This document shows, one piece after another, positions 36,978 to 45,343 of a stretch of 64,000 nt of DNA. The notes beneath the pieces were generated by a model that saw only the letters and a list, made by a program, of their open reading frames with translations, made no database searches and had not been told where the DNA came from. How positions within the stretch are numbered: position 1 is the first letter of the stretch; each line of letters opens with the position of its first letter. Source of the DNA: Bog-473 sp963817735 (lineage in GTDB: Bacteria > Actinomycetota > Acidimicrobiia > Acidimicrobiales > RAAP-2); NCBI GenBank assembly GCA_963817735.1, contig CAWFPP010000009.1:62001-126000 (forward strand). The letters run 5' to 3'. A program made the translations under genes and the position numbers.

Positions 36978-37038
36978 TAATTCAACGGGCCGGGTGTCCA
37001 CAAAAAGGACCAGGTCAGCCGCTAATCTCGACCGTACT

Positions 37039-39450
37039 GTGGTGACCAAGACCCGCGGGCGCCCTGCGCCGCGCCCGGCCGCACGAACCACCAGGAAGCC
37101 CGCTCCCCGCAGGCGGCCCGAGCCGGCGCGCCCTCCCTTCTGGCGGGTCCAGGCCCGGGACCTGTGGGCGGTGGGCCTGATCACGCTGGGCGTCCTCCTG
37201 GCGCTGGCGCTCTGGGGCAAGCAGCTGGGGCCGGTGGGACACGCCGCCGACACCGGCCTGGGGTTGCTGGGCGGGTGGGTGCGCGTCCTGCTGCCGCTGG
37301 TGTCCTTCGGCGCCGGCCTCGCCCTGCTGCTCGATCGGGCCCGCCCCGAGGACGACGAGCTCGAGGAGCGTGAGGGGGCCGACCCCTGGCGCCTGGCCGT
37401 CGGCTCCGTCCTCGGCCTGCTCGGTCTCTGCGGTCTGGCCGAGGTGGCCAAGGGGTCGCCGCCGTTCTCGAACTCGGGCGCGCTGCGCGACGCCGGTGGC
37501 TACGTCGGCGCGGCGGTCGGTCGCCCACTGCACGCCGGGCTCGGGCCGGCCGGGGCCGGCGTGCTGCTCGTGGCGGTCGTCTTCGTGTCCGTCCTGGTGG
37601 CGACCGGAGTGTCGCTGGCCACGGTCGGGCGGGCCATCGTCACCGCCGCCACCCATTCCGGGCGCAGCCTCTCCGCGCTGTGGCAGGGCAAGCCCTTCGT
37701 GATCACCTCCGATCTCGGCGCCGACGCGCCGGGGGAGGCCGCCTCGTCCCGCCGCGTCCCCTTCGACGCGGAGGAGGACGACGAGCCGCCGCACGATGAC
37801 CCGGTCGACGACATCGACATCCCCTTGGAGCCGGAGCTCGAACCGGTCCAAGTGGCCGTCACGCCCCCGCTCCCGCACGTTCCGGCCGCGGCCCGCGCTC
37901 CCGGGAACTGGGCCCTGCCGAGCTTGTCCCTGTTGCACGCCTCCAAGAAGATGCGCCAGGACCAGCGCCAGATCGACGCCCTCGGCGCGGATCTCGTCAT
38001 GGCACTGGAGGCCCACGGCGTCGAGACCAGGCTGGTGGGCTGCCGCGTCGGCCCGACGGTCACCCGCTACGAGCTCGAGCTGGGTCCCGGCGTCAAGGTG
38101 GCCCGCGTCACGAGTCTCTCCAAGGACATCGCCTACGCCATGGCGTCACCGGACGTGCGCATCCTGGCGCCGATCCCCGGCAAGTCGGCCATCGGCGTGG
38201 AGGTGCCGAACCGGACGCGCCAGCTCGTGTCCCTGCGCGACATCCTCGAGTCGAGCGAGGCCAAGCCCACCGCGACCACGCACCCGCTCGAGGTGGCGAT
38301 GGGCCGCGACATCGCCGGGCGCGCCGTGATGGCGAACCTCGCCGAAATGCCCCACATCCTCATCTCGGGCGCGACGGGTTCCGGGAAGTCGTCGTGCATG
38401 AATTCCATCATCACGTCAATCCTCATGCGCGACACGCCCGACAAGGTCAAGATGATCCTCGTCGACCCCAAGCGCGTCGAGCTCGGCCAGTACGACGGCC
38501 TGCCGCACCTCCTGAACCCCGTCGTCGTCGACCCGAAGAAGGCGGCCAACGCGCTCGCCTGGGCCGTGAAGGAGATGGAGCGCCGCTACGACATGCTGGC
38601 CGAGAACGGCGTGCGCGACATCACCGGCTACAACCTGCTGGTCGAGCAGGGGCTCATCGCGCCGCCACCACCGTCGGACCGTCGTCGCATGCGTGAGGTC
38701 GCGGCCCGGGCCCTCGGCGAGGAGCATGCGGCCGTCGACGACGAGGACGACCTTGAGCCCGAACCGGAGCCCCCGCAACCGCTGCCCTTCATTCTGGTGA
38801 TCGTCGACGAGCTGAACGACCTCATGATGGTGGCGGCCCGCGACGTCGAGGACTCCATCGTGCGGATCGCCCAGATGGCGCGTGCCGTGGGCATCCATCT
38901 CGTGATCGCCACCCAGCGCCCCTCGGTCGACGTCATCACCGGGGTGATCAAGGCCAACATCCCGAGCCGCATGGCCTTCTCGGTGTCGTCGTTGGCCGAC
39001 AGCCGCGTGATCCTGGACCAACCCGGCGCCGAGCGCCTCATCGGCAAGGGGGACATGCTGCTGCTGACGGCGTCCTCGAACATCCCGCGTCGCCTGCAGG
39101 CCCCCTGGGTCTCGGAGGAGGAGGTGCGCGACGTGGTCCGCCACTGGCACGCGCAGGGCGGTCAGGCCGAGGCCATCGTGGGCATCGAGGGCGTCGACGA
39201 CGGCCCATCCGGGCCCGACGGGCTCGACGGTGACGACGACGAGTTGCTGGTGCAGGCGCGCGATCTGGTGGTGCGTTCCCAGCTGGGCTCCACCTCCATG
39301 CTGCAGCGCAAGCTGCGGGTGGGGTTCGCGCGCGCCGGCCGCCTCATGGACCTGCTCGAGCAGGCCGGCATCGTCGGCCCCAGCGAGGGCTCCAAGGCGC
39401 GGGCCGTCCTCATGACCCCCGAAGAGCTCGACGGGCTGAACGGGAGGTGA
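37039..39450 (+). CDS. ftsK: DNA translocase FtsK/SpoIIIE
   Basis: 803 residues. Four membrane helices (about 35-185) anchor it at the septum; an acidic linker (EEDDEPPHDDPVDDIDI) leads to the motor with Walker A GATGSGKSS near 444, Walker B ILVIVDELNDL, and a C-terminal winged-helix gamma domain (about 735-795) that reads KOPS-like sites. It pumps chromosome ends during division. Between Walker A and B lies an unusual acidic insert (near 541-584, including DDEDDLEPEPEPPQP). GTG GTG at 37039 is preferred, with TAATCT 10 nt upstream; a GTG at 36994 is possible. The stop overlaps the next gene. Confidence 0.95.
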   Translation: MVTKTRGRPAPRPAARTTRKPAPRRRPEPARPPFWRVQARDLWAVGLITLGVLLALALWGKQLGPVGHAADTGLGLLGGWVRVLLPLVSFGAGLALLLDRARPEDDELEEREGADPWRLAVGSVLGLLGLCGLAEVAKGSPPFSNSGALRDAGGYVGAAVGRPLHAGLGPAGAGVLLVAVVFVSVLVATGVSLATVGRAIVTAATHSGRSLSALWQGKPFVITSDLGADAPGEAASSRRVPFDAEEDDEPPHDDPVDDIDIPLEPELEPVQVAVTPPLPHVPAAARAPGNWALPSLSLLHASKKMRQDQRQIDALGADLVMALEAHGVETRLVGCRVGPTVTRYELELGPGVKVARVTSLSKDIAYAMASPDVRILAPIPGKSAIGVEVPNRTRQLVSLRDILESSEAKPTATTHPLEVAMGRDIAGRAVMANLAEMPHILISGATGSGKSSCMNSIITSILMRDTPDKVKMILVDPKRVELGQYDGLPHLLNPVVVDPKKAANALAWAVKEMERRYDMLAENGVRDITGYNLLVEQGLIAPPPPSDRRRMREVAARALGEEHAAVDDEDDLEPEPEPPQPLPFILVIVDELNDLMMVAARDVEDSIVRIAQMARAVGIHLVIATQRPSVDVITGVIKANIPSRMAFSVSSLADSRVILDQPGAERLIGKGDMLLLTASSNIPRRLQAPWVSEEEVRDVVRHWHAQGGQAEAIVGIEGVDDGPSGPDGLDGDDDELLVQARDLVVRSQLGSTSMLQRKLRVGFARAGRLMDLLEQAGIVGPSEGSKARAVLMTPEELDGLNGR

Positions 39451-40778
39451 GCCCGGAAGCACCGGCGCCGCCGTTCATGGTGGCGCCGTTCCGGCTCGAC
39501 TCGTTGCGCGAGGCGTCGCCGGGCCCGCCGGTTCCCGAGCACGGCAAGCACTCCGTCCACTCGCACCGACGCCGCCGGCGCGGGCGTCGCCGGGCCATCC
39601 TCCTGGCTCTCCTCCTCGTCATCGTGGCCGCCGGCGCCTTCGTCGCCGTCCGCCTCTCCACGCCCGAGCCGGCTCCCGCTGTCACCTCGGTGCCGGCGCA
39701 GTCGGTCCACGTGCCTGCCCGCGCGGTCACGCTCCCGTGGCCGGCCACCGGCCAAGGCGCCATCGCCATCCCGTCACTCGGCGTGAACGTGGCGTCGGGT
39801 CCGGAGAAGGCGGCCCCGGTGGCCAGCCTGACCAAGCTGATGACCGCCTACGTCGTGCTGCACGACCATCCCGTGGCGCTCGGCCGGCCGGGCCCGACCA
39901 TCACCGTGACCCAGGCGGACGTCGACGACTACGACAGCGCCACCGTCGACGACGACTCCAACGCGGAGGTGACGCTGAACGAGCAGATCAGTGAGGCGGA
40001 CGTGCTCGGCGGGCTGCTGGTGCACTCGGCCGACAATTTCGCAGACCTCCTGGCCACGTGGGACGCCGGGAGCATTCCCGCCTTCGTGGCCAAGATGAAC
40101 GCCACCGCGACCCGCCTCGGCATGGACCAGTCGCATTTCGCCGATGCCAGCGGCGTCGATCCGGGCTCGCAGTCCACCGCTTCCGACCTGTTGAAGGTGG
40201 CTGCCCTCGACATGGCCAACCCGACGTTCGCGTCCATGGTGCAGATGTCGTCGGTCACGCTGCCCGTGGCCGGGACGATCTCGACCTACACGCCGCTCCT
40301 CGGCGTGCAGGGGGTGATCGGCGTGAAGTCCGGCTTCACCACCGCGGCGGGCGGGGGGGACGTGTTGGCGGTCGAGCGTACGGTGCACGGCAAGCAGGTG
40401 CTCCTGCTGGCGGCCGTGACCGGGCAGAACGGCCCCGTGGTGCTGGCGCAGGCGGGACTGCACGCGCTGGCCCTCGTCGATGCCCTGAGCCCGTTCATCG
40501 GCTCCACCCGGGTGCTGCCGGGCCACCTGGTCGTCGCCCACGTCGGCGAGGGGGGCAGCAGCCTCGGCGCCGCCACGGCGTCTCCGGTGTCCATGCTGAC
40601 CTGGCCCGGTGTCAGCGCGAGGCGGGTGTTCGTGCCGACGCGGCACGTGGCGGTCGACGCCCGCCGTGGCACGCCGGTGGGCACCGTCGTCGTCTCCCTC
40701 GGCAGCCAGCGGGCCGCCGTCCCGGTCCTGCTCACGAAGGACATCCCGCGCCCGTCGCTCTTCCAGCGCCTGTTCTGA
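39447..40778 (+). CDS. S11-family D-Ala-D-Ala carboxypeptidase-like protein (penicillin-binding)
   Basis: 443 residues. A cytoplasmic Arg-rich start and one membrane anchor (RAILLALLLVIVAAGAFVAV) precede the serine peptidase domain: SLTK (Ser nucleophile and Lys) in PVASLTKLMTAYV and KSG in GVKSGFTTAAGG. The second motif, normally SxN, reads HSADN, so Asn is shifted one place. It should trim pentapeptides in peptidoglycan. A C-terminal beta domain (about 330-430) follows. Four-base overlap with ftsK (GTGA) couples cell-wall trimming to division. Confidence 0.87.
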   Translation: MSPEAPAPPFMVAPFRLDSLREASPGPPVPEHGKHSVHSHRRRRRGRRRAILLALLLVIVAAGAFVAVRLSTPEPAPAVTSVPAQSVHVPARAVTLPWPATGQGAIAIPSLGVNVASGPEKAAPVASLTKLMTAYVVLHDHPVALGRPGPTITVTQADVDDYDSATVDDDSNAEVTLNEQISEADVLGGLLVHSADNFADLLATWDAGSIPAFVAKMNATATRLGMDQSHFADASGVDPGSQSTASDLLKVAALDMANPTFASMVQMSSVTLPVAGTISTYTPLLGVQGVIGVKSGFTTAAGGGDVLAVERTVHGKQVLLLAAVTGQNGPVVLAQAGLHALALVDALSPFIGSTRVLPGHLVVAHVGEGGSSLGAATASPVSMLTWPGVSARRVFVPTRHVAVDARRGTPVGTVVVSLGSQRAAVPVLLTKDIPRPSLFQRLF

Positions 40779-40783
40779 CCACG

Positions 40784-40789
40784 TAGCCT
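40784..40789 (+). promoter_or_regulatory. -10 element (TAGCCT) for leaderless thrB
   Basis: TAGCCT ends 6 nt before the GTG of thrB, in the 17-bp gap after the carboxypeptidase stop. No purine-rich ribosome-binding site is present. Confidence 0.4.
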
Positions 40790-40795
40790 GACCCC

Positions 40796-41662
40796 GTGCG
40801 CGCCCGGGCCCCTGCGTCGTCGGCCAACCTCGGACCGGGCTTCGACACGCTCGCCGTCGCCCTCGACCGCTACGTGAGCGTCGAGGTCGAGAAGGCACCG
40901 GCACTCCGTGTACACACCGAGGGCGAGGGTGCCGGGCTCTTCGACGACGCGTCGCACCTGGCCGCGCGCGTCGTGACGGAGGTCCTGGGGCACGACCGCT
41001 TCGCCGTCTCGGTGCGCTCGCAGATTCCGGTGGCCCGCGGGCTGGGCTCCTCCGCCGCGCTGGCGGCGGCGGCCGCCGCGGCGGCGGGTGCCGACGATCC
41101 GTTCGCGGTGGCCGCCGCCTACGACGGGCACCCGGAGAACGCGGCGGCCAGCGTGTTCGGTGGCCTGGTCGCCGCCACCATGGTCGATGCCCGTCCGGTG
41201 CACGCTGCCCTCCCGCTCAGCGAGGGGTTGGCCTTCGTCGTCATCGTCCCCGAGCGCGACCTGGCGACCCCCGAGGCACGTGGCGTGCTGCCCGAGACGC
41301 TCGCGCGGGAGGACGCGTTGTTCAATCTCGGCCGCATGGGCCTGCTGCTGGCCGGCCTGGCCGATCCGGACGCCTTGCGGGCCAGCGCCACCGACGACCG
41401 CCTGCACCAGCCGGCCCGCACCGCCCTGTTTCCCGAGGCCCCCCAACTCCTGCGCCGGCTCGTCGACGCCGGTGCCCTGGCCGCCAGCTGGTCCGGGGCG
41501 GGACCATCGCTCATCGGCATGGTGCGGCCCAATGCGGCGGCGACCGTGCTGGCCGGGGCCGAAGCCGCCCTGGCGGAGGCGGCGGTTCCCGGCCGGGCGC
41601 TGGTGCTCCACACCGACCGGCGCGGCCTCGTCTACGGGGACGAGGCGGACGTCCCGCTCTGA
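40796..41662 (+). CDS. thrB: Homoserine kinase
   Basis: 288 residues, GHMP kinase. The family starts with ASSANLGPGFDTLAVAL; the ATP loop is PVARGLGSSAALAAAAAAAA; the third motif is ASWSGAGPSLIGMV. It phosphorylates homoserine on the route from aspartate to threonine. Relatives usually sit with thrC and hom; here it is alone among division and DAP genes. GTG start without a Shine-Dalgarno sequence. Confidence 0.9.
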   Translation: MRARAPASSANLGPGFDTLAVALDRYVSVEVEKAPALRVHTEGEGAGLFDDASHLAARVVTEVLGHDRFAVSVRSQIPVARGLGSSAALAAAAAAAAGADDPFAVAAAYDGHPENAAASVFGGLVAATMVDARPVHAALPLSEGLAFVVIVPERDLATPEARGVLPETLAREDALFNLGRMGLLLAGLADPDALRASATDDRLHQPARTALFPEAPQLLRRLVDAGALAASWSGAGPSLIGMVRPNAAATVLAGAEAALAEAAVPGRALVLHTDRRGLVYGDEADVPL

Positions 41663-41666
41663 CGCG

Positions 41667-42149
41667 TCATTTGCCGAGCGACCCGGCCAGAGTCGTGACG
41701 TCGCTTTGCAGCTGGGTGATGGCGGAGTTGACGTTGTACGTGTTGAGCACCTGGTTGTAGTTGGCCTGGGTCGGCTGGGCGTCGCCCAGGATCTCCAGGC
41801 TGTTGGCCAGCGTCTGGGCCGCATTGAGGGTCGTGGTGAGGTCGGCCTTTGGTGCGGTGAACTTGTGGTGCCCGGCGAGCACATTGGCGTAGGCGTGGAT
41901 CTTGTTCCCGAGCCTGCGGTCGGCCGCCTCGAGGCACACGACGGGGCTCGACTGTCGCGCGCAGCCGGCGACCGCGGCGAGGTAACCCGACATGGCCGAT
42001 TGCACGGTCGTGCCCGCGCTCTTGAGCGAGTCGTCGGGCGACTGGGGTGCGCCTCCCCCCGAGCCGCACCCGGCCAGGACCAGCGCCAGGGGCACGAACA
42101 CCGGTCCCCAACGGGTCCGGCGCAGCAGCGGGGCCACGCGTCGCTCCAC
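41667..42149 (-). CDS. Lipoprotein of unknown function
   Basis: 160 residues. GPVFVPLALVLAGCGSGGG is a lipoprotein signal (lipobox LAGC). The mature part is helical, rich in Ala, Gln and Asn (KSAGTTVQSAMSGYLAAVAGC, then TLANSLEILGDAQPTQANYN), with two more Cys. No family recognised. Convergent with thrB (4 bp between stops) and divergent from miaB. Confidence 0.75.
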   Translation of the reverse strand: MERRVAPLLRRTRWGPVFVPLALVLAGCGSGGGAPQSPDDSLKSAGTTVQSAMSGYLAAVAGCARQSSPVVCLEAADRRLGNKIHAYANVLAGHHKFTAPKADLTTTLNAAQTLANSLEILGDAQPTQANYNQVLNTYNVNSAITQLQSDVTTLAGSLGK

Positions 42150-42180
42150 GGCCGGGGAATCTAGCGGTGCGCCCGTTCCC

Positions 42181-42186
42181 TACACT
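42181..42186 (+). promoter_or_regulatory. -10 element (TACACT) for leaderless miaB
   Basis: TACACT lies 6 nt before the miaB ATG in the 43-bp gap with the divergent lipoprotein gene. The spacing places the transcript start at the start codon. Confidence 0.5.
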
Positions 42187-42192
42187 TTCACG

Positions 42193-43587
42193 ATGGCCCG
42201 GACCTATTTCATCCGCACCTTCGGGTGCCAAATGAACGAGCACGACTCCGAACGGCTCGCCGGGTTGCTCGTGGCCGACGGCCTGACGCCCGCCACCACC
42301 ATGGAGGACGCCGACGTCGTGGTGCTCAACACGTGCTGCATCCGGGAGAACGCCGACCAGCGCCTCTACGGGACGCTGGGACGCCTGAAGGAGCTGGTGG
42401 ACGCCAAGCCGGGCCTGCAGATCGCCGTCGGCGGGTGCCTGGCCCAGAAGGACCGCGCCCGCATCCAGGAGAAGGTGGGCTGGGTCGACGTCGTCTTCGG
42501 CACCCACAACCTGACCAGCGCGCCGGGGCTCCTGCGCCGGGCGGAGACCGAGGGCCAGGTCATGGAGATCCTGGACGCACCGGCTCCGGAGGCCGGCGCC
42601 AATCCGCTCCTCGGCCCCGGTGCCGTCCGTGCGCTGCCCTACGCGGCGTGGGTGAACATTCAGACCGGCTGCGACAACTCGTGCGCCTTCTGCATCGTCC
42701 CGTCCGTGCGGGGTCCGGAGGTGAGCCGGACCCCGCAGGACATCGTGGCGGAGGTGGAGGTGCTGGCCCGGAGCGGGGTGACCGAAGTCACGCTGCTCGG
42801 GCAGAACGTGAACTCCTACGGCCGCGACATCACTCGGCGCCGGCCGCTCTTCGCCGATCTGCTCCGCGCCGTCGGTGCGGTGGAGGGGATCGGGCGCGTC
42901 CGCTTCACCAGCCCGCACCCCAAGGACCTGCGGCCCGAGACGATCGAGGCCATGGCGGAGACGCCGGAAGTCTGCGAGCAGCTGCACCTGCCCCTGCAGT
43001 CCGGGAGCGACCGGGTGTTGCGCGCCATGCGCCGGGGCTACACCGCCCAGCGCTACCTGGACCGTTTGGCGGCGGCGCGGGCCGCCATCGCCGACCTGGC
43101 GGTGACGACCGACATCATCGTGGGCTTCCCCGGCGAGACGGAGGATGACTTCGAGGAGACGCTGGCGGTCTGCGCCGAGGCGAGGTACGACGGCGCGTAC
43201 ACCTTCATCTTCTCGCCCCGTCCGGGGACCAGGGCGGCCGACATGGAGTCGAGCTTCGTCCCCGCCGACGTCGTGGCCGAGCGCTTCGAGCGCCTCAAGA
43301 CGGTGGTGGACCGCTCCGCCCTGGCCCGGCACCGGTCGCGCGTCGGCCGGTGCGAAGAGGCGCTCGTCGAAGGGGTCAGCCGGCGCGACCAGTCGATGCT
43401 GACCGGGCGCACCCGACAGGGCAAGCTGATCCACTTCCCCGCCGGCACGGCCGCCGGGAATCCGGCGGCGGGCGCCCTGGCCCTGGTCACGGTGACCGAC
43501 GGCCACCCGCACCACCTCTCGGGCCTCCTGGAGGAGGTGGTGGCGCGGCCCCGGCATCGCGTGCGCATCCCGGTGGCCAGCGGTTGA
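42193..43587 (+). CDS. miaB: tRNA-2-methylthio-N6-dimethylallyladenosine synthase
   Basis: 464 residues. The N-terminal domain has the auxiliary cluster Cys in FGCQMNEHDSE, NTCCIRENA and GGCLAQKD; the radical SAM core has CDNSCAFCIV; a TRAM domain (about 375-445) binds tRNA. It adds the 2-methylthio group to i6A37. The miaA gene that makes i6A follows with a TTGA overlap, so the two steps are coupled. Confidence 0.96.
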   Translation: MARTYFIRTFGCQMNEHDSERLAGLLVADGLTPATTMEDADVVVLNTCCIRENADQRLYGTLGRLKELVDAKPGLQIAVGGCLAQKDRARIQEKVGWVDVVFGTHNLTSAPGLLRRAETEGQVMEILDAPAPEAGANPLLGPGAVRALPYAAWVNIQTGCDNSCAFCIVPSVRGPEVSRTPQDIVAEVEVLARSGVTEVTLLGQNVNSYGRDITRRRPLFADLLRAVGAVEGIGRVRFTSPHPKDLRPETIEAMAETPEVCEQLHLPLQSGSDRVLRAMRRGYTAQRYLDRLAAARAAIADLAVTTDIIVGFPGETEDDFEETLAVCAEARYDGAYTFIFSPRPGTRAADMESSFVPADVVAERFERLKTVVDRSALARHRSRVGRCEEALVEGVSRRDQSMLTGRTRQGKLIHFPAGTAAGNPAAGALALVTVTDGHPHHLSGLLEEVVARPRHRVRIPVASG

Positions 43588-44498
43588 CTGCGGTCGCGCT
43601 GGTCGGGGTCACGGCCTCGGGGAAATCGCAGGCCGCGCTCGAGCTGGCCCTGCGCCGGGGCGACTGCGAGATCGTCTCGGTCGACTCCATGTGCGTCTAC
43701 CGCGGCATGGACATCGGGACGTCCAAGCCGGGGCCCGAGGCGCGGGCTGCCGTGCCGCACCATCTCCTCGACCTGGTCGATCCGGACGAGGACTTCACGG
43801 TGACCCAGTTCCAGTGGGCGGCACGGCAGGCGCTGGACGGCATCGCCCGGCGAGGCCATCACGCGCTGCTGGTCGGTGGCACGGGGCTCTACCAGCGTGC
43901 CGTCGTCGACGACCTCGAGATCCCGGGCCGCTTCCCCGAGGTGGCGGCCGCGCTGGAGGCGGAGCTGGACGAGGGTCGCGCCGCACCGGCCGACCTGCAC
44001 GCCCGGCTCGTCGTGCTCGACCCGGTGGGCGCGGCGCGGATGGAGCCGACGAACCGGAGGCGGGTCGTCCGCGCGCTGGAGGTCACCCTCGGGTCGGGGC
44101 GGCCGTTCTCGGCGTTCGGGCCCGGGCTCGAGGCGTATCCCGAGGGCGGGATGGCACAGGTCGGCCTCTTCCAGCCGCCCGGCGAGGTCGACCTCCGGAT
44201 CGAAGAGCGCTTCGGGCGCATGATGGACGCCGGCCTGCTCGACGAGGTGCGGAGGCTGGCGGCACGCCCGGCCGGCATGTCGCGCACGGCCCGCCAGGCG
44301 CTCGGCTACCGCGAGGTGCTGGCCCACGTCGAAGGTGGCGCACCCCTGATCGACTGCGCGCGACAGGCGGTGCTCCGCACCCGCCAGTTCGCCCGGCGCC
44401 AGGCTTCGTGGTTCCGGCGTGACCCGCGGGTCAGCTGGGCCGCGAGCGGCGCGGAGGCCCAGGCCCGGTTGGAGGAGGCCCTCGCCGTGCACGGCTGA
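43584..44498 (+). CDS. miaA: tRNA dimethylallyltransferase
   Basis: 304 residues. The P-loop is GVTASGKSQ, DSMCVYRGMDIGTSKP the conserved base-recognition block, GGTGLYQRAVVD the next. It transfers dimethylallyl to A37 of tRNAs reading UNN codons, the substrate of MiaB. The start is TTG at 43584, overlapping the miaB stop (TTGA); no better start exists before the P-loop at residue 8. Slightly short N-terminus but complete motifs. Confidence 0.95.
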   Translation: MTAVALVGVTASGKSQAALELALRRGDCEIVSVDSMCVYRGMDIGTSKPGPEARAAVPHHLLDLVDPDEDFTVTQFQWAARQALDGIARRGHHALLVGGTGLYQRAVVDDLEIPGRFPEVAAALEAELDEGRAAPADLHARLVVLDPVGAARMEPTNRRRVVRALEVTLGSGRPFSAFGPGLEAYPEGGMAQVGLFQPPGEVDLRIEERFGRMMDAGLLDEVRRLAARPAGMSRTARQALGYREVLAHVEGGAPLIDCARQAVLRTRQFARRQASWFRRDPRVSWAASGAEAQARLEEALAVHG

Positions 44499-44524
44499 AG
44501 GGTGCCAGCTGCGAGAATGGTGTG

Positions 44525-45343
44525 ATGCGGATGAGCAAGCACGAGGGAGCGGGCAACGACTTCCTGGTCGTCCTCGATCCTGAGGACGCCGTCCGATTCT
44601 CGGTGGCCCAGGTGCGACTCCTGGCCGATCGGCGCCGTGGCATCGGCGCCGACGGCATCATCCGGGTCGGACCGGGTCGCGACGGATGCGACCTCTCCAT
44701 GGAGCTGCGCAACGCCGACGGGGGCGAGGCCGAAATGAGTGGCAACGGCATCCGGTGCCTGGCCCAGGCCGCCGTCGATGCCGGACTGGTGTCGGGGCCC
44801 CGCTTCACGGTCGCCACCGCCGGTGGGCCGCGCAGCGTGGAGTACCGGCCGGGCGACTCGCCCGGGTGGGCCGCGGCCAGCGTGGACATGGGGCCGGCCC
44901 GGCTCGGCCCGGACCAGCCCCAGGAGTTCGGCGACCGCAGGGCCCGGACGGTCGACGTCGGGAACCCGCACCTGGTGCTGCTGGGCCCCGACACCGCCGC
45001 GGTGGACATCGCCGAGCTCGGGCCCAAGCTCCAGGCCGCCTTCGACGGTGGGATCAACGTGGAATGGATCACACCCGGCCGTGACGAAGTGGGCGAGTTG
45101 CTCGACTTCCGGGTGTGGGAGCGCGGGGCGGGCGAGACGCTGGCCTGCGGCACCGGGAGCGTCGCCGCCGCCGCTGCGGCCCGGAGCTGGGGCGCCGTCA
45201 CGGACGCCGGCACCGTGCGCGTACGCAATCCGGGAGGGACCCTGGAGGTCACCCTCGGTGCCGACGAAGGGGCCACCACCTTCCTCGCCGGGCCCGTGCG
45301 CAAGGTGGCCGACATCGAGATCCATCCGGGGATGCTCTCTTGA
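44525..45343 (+). CDS. dapF: Diaminopimelate epimerase
   Basis: 272 residues. KHEGAGNDFLV opens the fold; the catalytic Cys pair is in MSGNGIRCLAQ and ETLACGTGS. It converts LL-DAP to meso-DAP for peptidoglycan and lysine. An in-frame GTG lies directly before the ATG. hflX overlaps its stop (TTGA). With dapC, dapD and dapE just downstream, four enzymes of the succinylase branch are grouped. Confidence 0.96.
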   Translation: MRMSKHEGAGNDFLVVLDPEDAVRFSVAQVRLLADRRRGIGADGIIRVGPGRDGCDLSMELRNADGGEAEMSGNGIRCLAQAAVDAGLVSGPRFTVATAGGPRSVEYRPGDSPGWAAASVDMGPARLGPDQPQEFGDRRARTVDVGNPHLVLLGPDTAAVDIAELGPKLQAAFDGGINVEWITPGRDEVGELLDFRVWERGAGETLACGTGSVAAAAAARSWGAVTDAGTVRVRNPGGTLEVTLGADEGATTFLAGPVRKVADIEIHPGMLS

